Assembly: GCA_946811695.1 (NCBI GenBank)
Contig: OX328126.1
Location: forward strand, 88,169,785 to 88,233,784
Origin: Gonocerus acuteangulatus
Taxonomy: Eukaryota; Arthropoda; Insecta; Hemiptera; Coreidae
DNA: 64,000 nt
Direction: 5' to 3'
This document shows, in pieces, positions 59,936 to 64,000 of the stretch. Position 1 is the stretch's first letter, and each line of letters starts with the position of its first letter. Both the position numbers and the translations under genes were made by a program. A model generated the notes under the pieces. That model was given only the letters and a program-made list of their open reading frames with translations. It searched no databases and was not told the DNA's origin.

Positions 59936-60059
59936 ATATTGATGAGTGTAGAACGGAGGGAGGTTTGGAAGGCCATCACTGCCGAAGCAATACACGATGC
60001 ACAAATACTGGGGGAGGATATGAGTGTGAATGCCTTCAGGGCCACAGGCGAGTCGACAG
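59936..60059 (+). CDS. NELL: NELL exon: EGF-like domain 2 (calcium-binding type)
   Basis: Acceptor tttctag|AT (phase 1), donor GACAG|gtatgt (phase 2). It encodes DIDECRTEGGLEGHHC, then CTNTGGGYECEC and HRRVDR. The DxDEC start and C-N-----Y-C spacing are the calcium-binding EGF signature. The sixth cysteine lies in the next exon (FTC), so this domain is split, as the RVD-F-C junction in vertebrate NELL suggests (family knowledge). The first inter-cysteine loop is Gly-rich and somewhat long. Confidence 0.93.
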
Positions 60060-60287
60060 GTATGTCATAAAAATCTAGAAAATAATCTGAAATCATTTTC
60101 GAGTACAGATACAAACATATGAGTTTGTGTAAACAAGTCTATATGCCCTAGCAACAATATATATTTATATTAATATTATATTTATATTTTGCAATATCAT
60201 CTGTTTGCATTAACTATTTAAAAAATGAATTAGATCGTCAACTATTTGGTGAGGTCCTTTAAAAAATAGTCCTAGAACTGTGCTAAG

Positions 60288-60821
60288 TAGGGATGTGCCG
60301 TAATATATGGAGCCGTGTCTTGTCACTGAGTATAGACGTGTCACCGTTCCGCACAGCTCCTGCCTTTGCTACAACAAGGGAATGATAAACAATATTAGAA
60401 CCATTCCACACCCCACTCTCACTCAATCCAAGTTGCAAAGTGTTCCAGTTCCAGTCTCTGTCAGGTGTAGAGACTGAACGAGAACTCGCTTATCCACAAC
60501 AATAACTTTAGCTCCTAATCTTAGCTTTAAAGAAAATTAGGAAGATAAAAAAACCACCATAATAGCAAACTTATTTACTTATACATGCTTAAATAATTAA
60601 CATGAACAATATTTTACATTTTCTGGTAACATTACTATTTAGCTATTGAAATAAACAGGGAATTATTTTGGTATATCCGTAATCTGTTACCATTTATCTC
60701 AGAAAGTTAAACAAACTTTGAGAGTCTAAGTCAACTAGAACGTTATTTTGAAACCGTGACAGACATTTTACTGGAGCAGTTGGAACCGTGATAATAAAAT
60801 CCTGGACTGGCACATCCCTAG
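60288..60821. mobile_element. hAT-like MITE with 8-bp target duplication
   Basis: Ends TAGGGATGTGCC (60288-60299) and GGCACATCCCTA (60810-60821) are perfect complements. They are flanked by gtgctaag (60280-60287) and gtgctaac (60822-60829), an 8-bp duplication with one mismatch. Eight-base duplications and this terminus type fit hAT elements (family knowledge). 534 bp, no transposase. Confidence 0.75.
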
Positions 60822-61348
60822 TGCTAACTAAGCTCATTTCTTAGGAATAAATATGAAAAGACAATCATTTTGAAATTAAACAATTTAAAAACACACTTTC
60901 ACCAGTTTTTTTTTTAAATAGATATTTTCATTAGATTAGCTTGGTCAAAAATAAAACTAGCCTAGCCTAGTATAGATTGGTATTTCTTAAAGTCTTGCTG
61001 GAGAAGAATATAAACTCCATTCCCCAAGTGCACATTAAAATTCCCACTTGGAGTGTGCTTCAGATGAGCAGCCCCTCCTAATGAATACATTTGCCTTATT
61101 TTCACAACGCTGACGTGTTAAAAAAAAAAACGCCCCTTGACCTCATCAGAGGAATTTTCCCCACTGGACCCACCCCATTCCTTTCTGCAAATTATTCAGG
61201 AATGCAGCATATTCCAACTTCTGAGGACAGATAAGCTATTAGATCCTGTATTACAGGCATTTCTTTTAAAATAATGACTTCTTATAAGTAAGTAAATTAT
61301 AATTCCAGCTTCCTTTGACATATACATTTTAATGACACTCCCTTCTAG
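60822..61348. other. Intron sequence without recognised features
   Basis: Short echoes of the 795/37762 repeat (cctcctaatgaatacatttg near 61074; gcaaattattcaggaa near 61187). No gene. Confidence 0.4.
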
Positions 61349-61485
61349 GTTCACCTGTGCAGAAATAGACGAGTGTGCAACTGGTACCCATGAATGCCAT
61401 GAACAATCATTATGCGTAAACACCCTTGGTTCGTACCATTGCACCTGCAAAGAAGGATACACCGGCAATGGAACGCATTGCCAGA
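61349..61485 (+). CDS. NELL: NELL exon: end of EGF2 and EGF-like domain 3
   Basis: Acceptor ccttctag|G (phase 2), donor CCAGA|gtaagt (phase 1). The first residues RFTC close EGF2. [18 protein letters not shown] and [18 protein letters not shown] then form a complete calcium-binding EGF with six cysteines. A sequon (NGT) matches the GNGT site common in the family. Confidence 0.95.
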
Positions 61486-61656
61486 GTAAGTACTCGTAAT
61501 CCAATTCCTAAAATTCTTTTTTCGGTTATATTCTTCACAATACATAAAATATTTCCCTAATTAAACTATCAAAAAAGGTTTAAGTTAAGGTAAGGTGTCT
61601 ATTATGAAATTTCAAAAGATCAGTTACGATTCCTACAAAATGAAGAAATTCTCCAG

Positions 61657-62740
61657 AAAGGACCCCACCCTTTCCTAATGGAAAATGGCTTTCGGTCAAA
61701 TTGAACGAAACTATGCTCGTTGGATAGAGAAAGTCTTTCTGAACAAAAGTCTCAATGGTCACAAAACCCGAAAGTTGGAACTTTTGGTACTTTTGGGTAT
61801 CCGAAGTTTTCCATTTTTGATTTTTTCAAAATCTCGAGATTTCTGGTTGAAAGGTTTCCCAAGCCATTTGGCCAGTAAAAAAAAATACTTATCAATTATT
61901 TTTCGAAGACCTTTCGAACGACACCACATTTGACACTCCTAACCCCCTCCACCCACGGGAGTGGGGGGAAGCTTTTTTTTGGAATTATCGTCTATCCATT
62001 ATCATTTGAAGATCTTTTCGACGGCAATAAACTGAAACCTTGCCTCACACCCTTACCCCTCCCCAACCCCAACCCAAACCCCACCCCACCACACCTCCAG
62101 CTCGTATGTTTCAAAAAAAGGCCTTTTTTCACAAAAAAAAGTGTTCCGTTAGCAGAATTTAACATTAGTGGCCCTGAAAAGGGCCACTTTTTGTCTCTTA
62201 GACTACTGTCAACTGTTTTGACTTTTCGTTTGCTATCGATCAGCTGCATATAACGTATGATTCAGCAAGTAAGAAGTCGGATATTTGATGTTATGATGAT
62301 GACGAGCATATCCCAAGGAGTTGGGGGTGAGGTAAGGGTGTGAGGCAAGGTTTTAGTGTATTGCCGTCGAAAAGATCTTCAAATGAAAATGGATAGATGA
62401 TAATTGCAAAAAAAAAAAAAGCTTCCCCCCCCACTCCCGTGGGTGGAGAGGTAGGGTAGGAGTGTCAAATGTGGTGTCGTTGGAAAGGTCTTCAAAAAAT
62501 AACTGATAGGTATTTTTTTTACTGGCCAAATGGCTTGGGAAACCTTCCAACCTGAGATCTCGAGATTTTGCAAAAATTAAAAATGGAAAACTTCGGATAC
62601 CCAAACGTACCAAAAGTTTCAACTTTCGGGTTTTGTGCCCATGGAGACTTTTGTTCAGAAAGGCATTCTCTATCCAACGAGCATAGTTTCGTTCAATTTG
62701 ACCGAAAGCCATTTTCCATTAGGAAAGGGCGGGGTCCTTT
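61657..62740. repeat. Foldback element, ~415-bp arms
   Basis: Arms 61657-62068 and 62320-62740 are reverse complements with scattered changes (aaaggaccccaccctttcct at the outer edge, cttacccctccccaac at the loop side). The loop is about 250 bp. Each arm holds the same open frame starting MAFGQIERNYARW, present twice as mirror images. It has no known motif and is not called as a gene. Confidence 0.85.
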
Positions 62741-63058
62741 CCATCATGACTTTCATGCAATAAATTCTTATAAGGTTTTTTTTTTTTTTCTTTTTCTATT
62801 CATAATAGATAGAAAGACACACTTTTAACTAGTCATTTTATTAAATTTCTAATTTCACATCCACTGATATCTTTTCAGCAACTCCATTGGAAGGTGAACA
62901 TTCTGCCACAAGGGTCCTGTCCAAACTGAACTCCAAATTATTGTTAAAGAATATGAAATGCTTATTAGAAAAGTGATACTCATTCCTTGGGAACTAATTT
63001 GTAGATTTAATCTGCACAAGATATTTATAAAATGAATTTTTTTATTTTTTCATATTAG
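62741..63058. other. Intron sequence without recognised features
   Basis: AT-rich, with a T-rich tract before the acceptor catattag. Confidence 0.5.
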
Positions 63059-63292
63059 GGGTATGCCCGTCGAGCTGCCAGAACGGAGGATTCTGCTCGG
63101 AAAACGGTACGTGTGCCTGCAGGCCAGGCTACACTGGTGAAGATTGTTCCTTAGATCTCGATGAGTGTGCCACTGGTCAAGGTCTCTGTGATTCGAGCAC
63201 ACACTGTGTCAACATGCCGGGTTGGTACTACTGTGCTTGTCGGCCGGGATATGTACCCGCTCTAACTCACCTTTCTCCAACTCTTTGCTTAG
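63059..63292 (+). CDS. NELL: NELL exon: EGF-like domains 4 and 5
   Basis: Phase 1 at both ends, acceptor atattag|GG, donor TTAG|gtaagc. Two domains lie in one 234-bp exon. VCPSSCQNGGFCSENGTC with CRPGYTGEDC is a compact EGF4. DLDECATGQGLCDSSTHC with CVNMPGWYYCACRPGY is the calcium-binding EGF5, whose N-PGWY-C core is characteristic of NELL (family knowledge). The following exon (EGF6 and C-terminal VWC domains) lies beyond 64000. Confidence 0.96.
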
Positions 63293-64000
63293 GTAAGCAA
63301 TATGCTGTATTTAAAATAAATTAGTTTCAAAACATAATTTAAAAAAATATCTAATAGTATTTAAACATTTTAGACACTAGAGAGTGTCTTGTAATGGCAG
63401 GATTAGCTCCTATCAAGGAGGTACCAGTTTTGATTCCTCCTAGATTAGAACACTAACAAAGGCCTTCCAAATCAATGATACATTAAAAAAAATAATACTT
63501 ATATTCTTTTCTTCATTTACCTTTGCCTTGAAAATTTCACTTAAATTAGCTTACTATAATGAGAAATGGTGGCTGGCATGTTACTATTTGGTCTGATCAA
63601 AGTTTAACAGAGAATTTATTTGAATATTTGAGTTTTCCATTTCTTAAATTCAATGAAATATGAGACTACACATAACATTATAGTACATTTCTTTGGGAGG
63701 GAGACAGAGACAGAGAGCGAAAGTATTATTAAAAGTGGAAACAGTTTCTGCCCCTTAGACTTATTTAAATTTTTATTTGGAGTATTCGTATTTTAAACAG
63801 TCTTGAGTTAAAAGTTAATTGAATACTAACTTAACTAAAAACAATTTCATAATAAATAAAAACCATATGCATGTAAGGGCTGAGATTAAGAATTTGTCTT
63901 GAAATCTAACTAGACTAAAAACAAGTGAATCATAATAAATAAAAGCCATATTCTTAAGAGTAGTGTAGACAAAGGATTTATCTTAAATTCTAACTTGACC
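63293..64000. other. Start of next NELL intron
   Basis: AT-rich. Two loosely similar blocks (aaaacaatttcataataaat near 63838 and acaagtgaatcataataaat near 63921) suggest a short imperfect duplication. No exon seen. Confidence 0.5.

Overview
The window comes from a repeat-rich eukaryotic, probably arthropod, genome. The evidence is spliced exons with GT-AG boundaries, very large introns, abundant (TA)n microsatellites, tRNA-derived SINEs, and relics of Ty3/gypsy, Jockey, pogo-like, Tc1-like, hAT-like and Helitron-like elements. A hemipteran or similar insect is my guess from the flavour of the repeats. No prokaryotic gene, operon or CRISPR array is present.

One cellular gene crosses the window on the + strand: a NELL-family gene (NELL1/NELL2 homologue, a secreted modular glycoprotein). 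Eleven internal exons can be placed with splice sites and matching phases: 7216-7366, 20853-21003, 23262-23390, 35682-35837, 53113-53241, 54553-54646, 55723-55914, 56792-56911, 59936-60059, 61349-61485 and 63059-63292. Together they encode about 539 residues in family order: thrombospondin-N/laminin-G-like domain, a cysteine-containing linker with coiled coil, two VWC domains, then five EGF-like repeats, three of them calcium-binding in type. The signal-peptide exon(s) lie to the left. The last EGF and the C-terminal VWC domains lie to the right. The first intron in the window starts with GC instead of GT, and the reading frame supports this.

The introns hold nearly everything else. Intron 7367-20852 contains a 9.4-kb satellite of about 214 units of 43-44 bp (7893-17302). 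It has a higher-order period of 3,380 bp, and each unit can form a hairpin. The intron also holds a Jockey relic, a SINE, a MITE and a pogo-like element. Intron 23391-35681 holds a broken Ty3/gypsy element on the minus strand (26163-30199), SINEs, Helitron-like ends and two minisatellites. Intron 35838-53112 holds a MITE trio, two 1.72-kb foldback elements with about 790-bp arms, several copies of a hairpin-ended repeat with a (TA)n core, and a decayed gypsy integrase. The shorter introns at 53-63 kb carry a Tc1 relic, three foldbacks and a hAT-like MITE.

I found no new multi-gene system. The most unusual structures are the hierarchically amplified hairpin satellite inside an intron, the long-arm foldback pair whose loops are inverted relative to each other, and the recurrent insertion of TA-targeting elements into (TA)n tracts. 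Open frames in the satellite, minisatellites and (TA)n tracts are by-products of repeat structure and are not called as genes.
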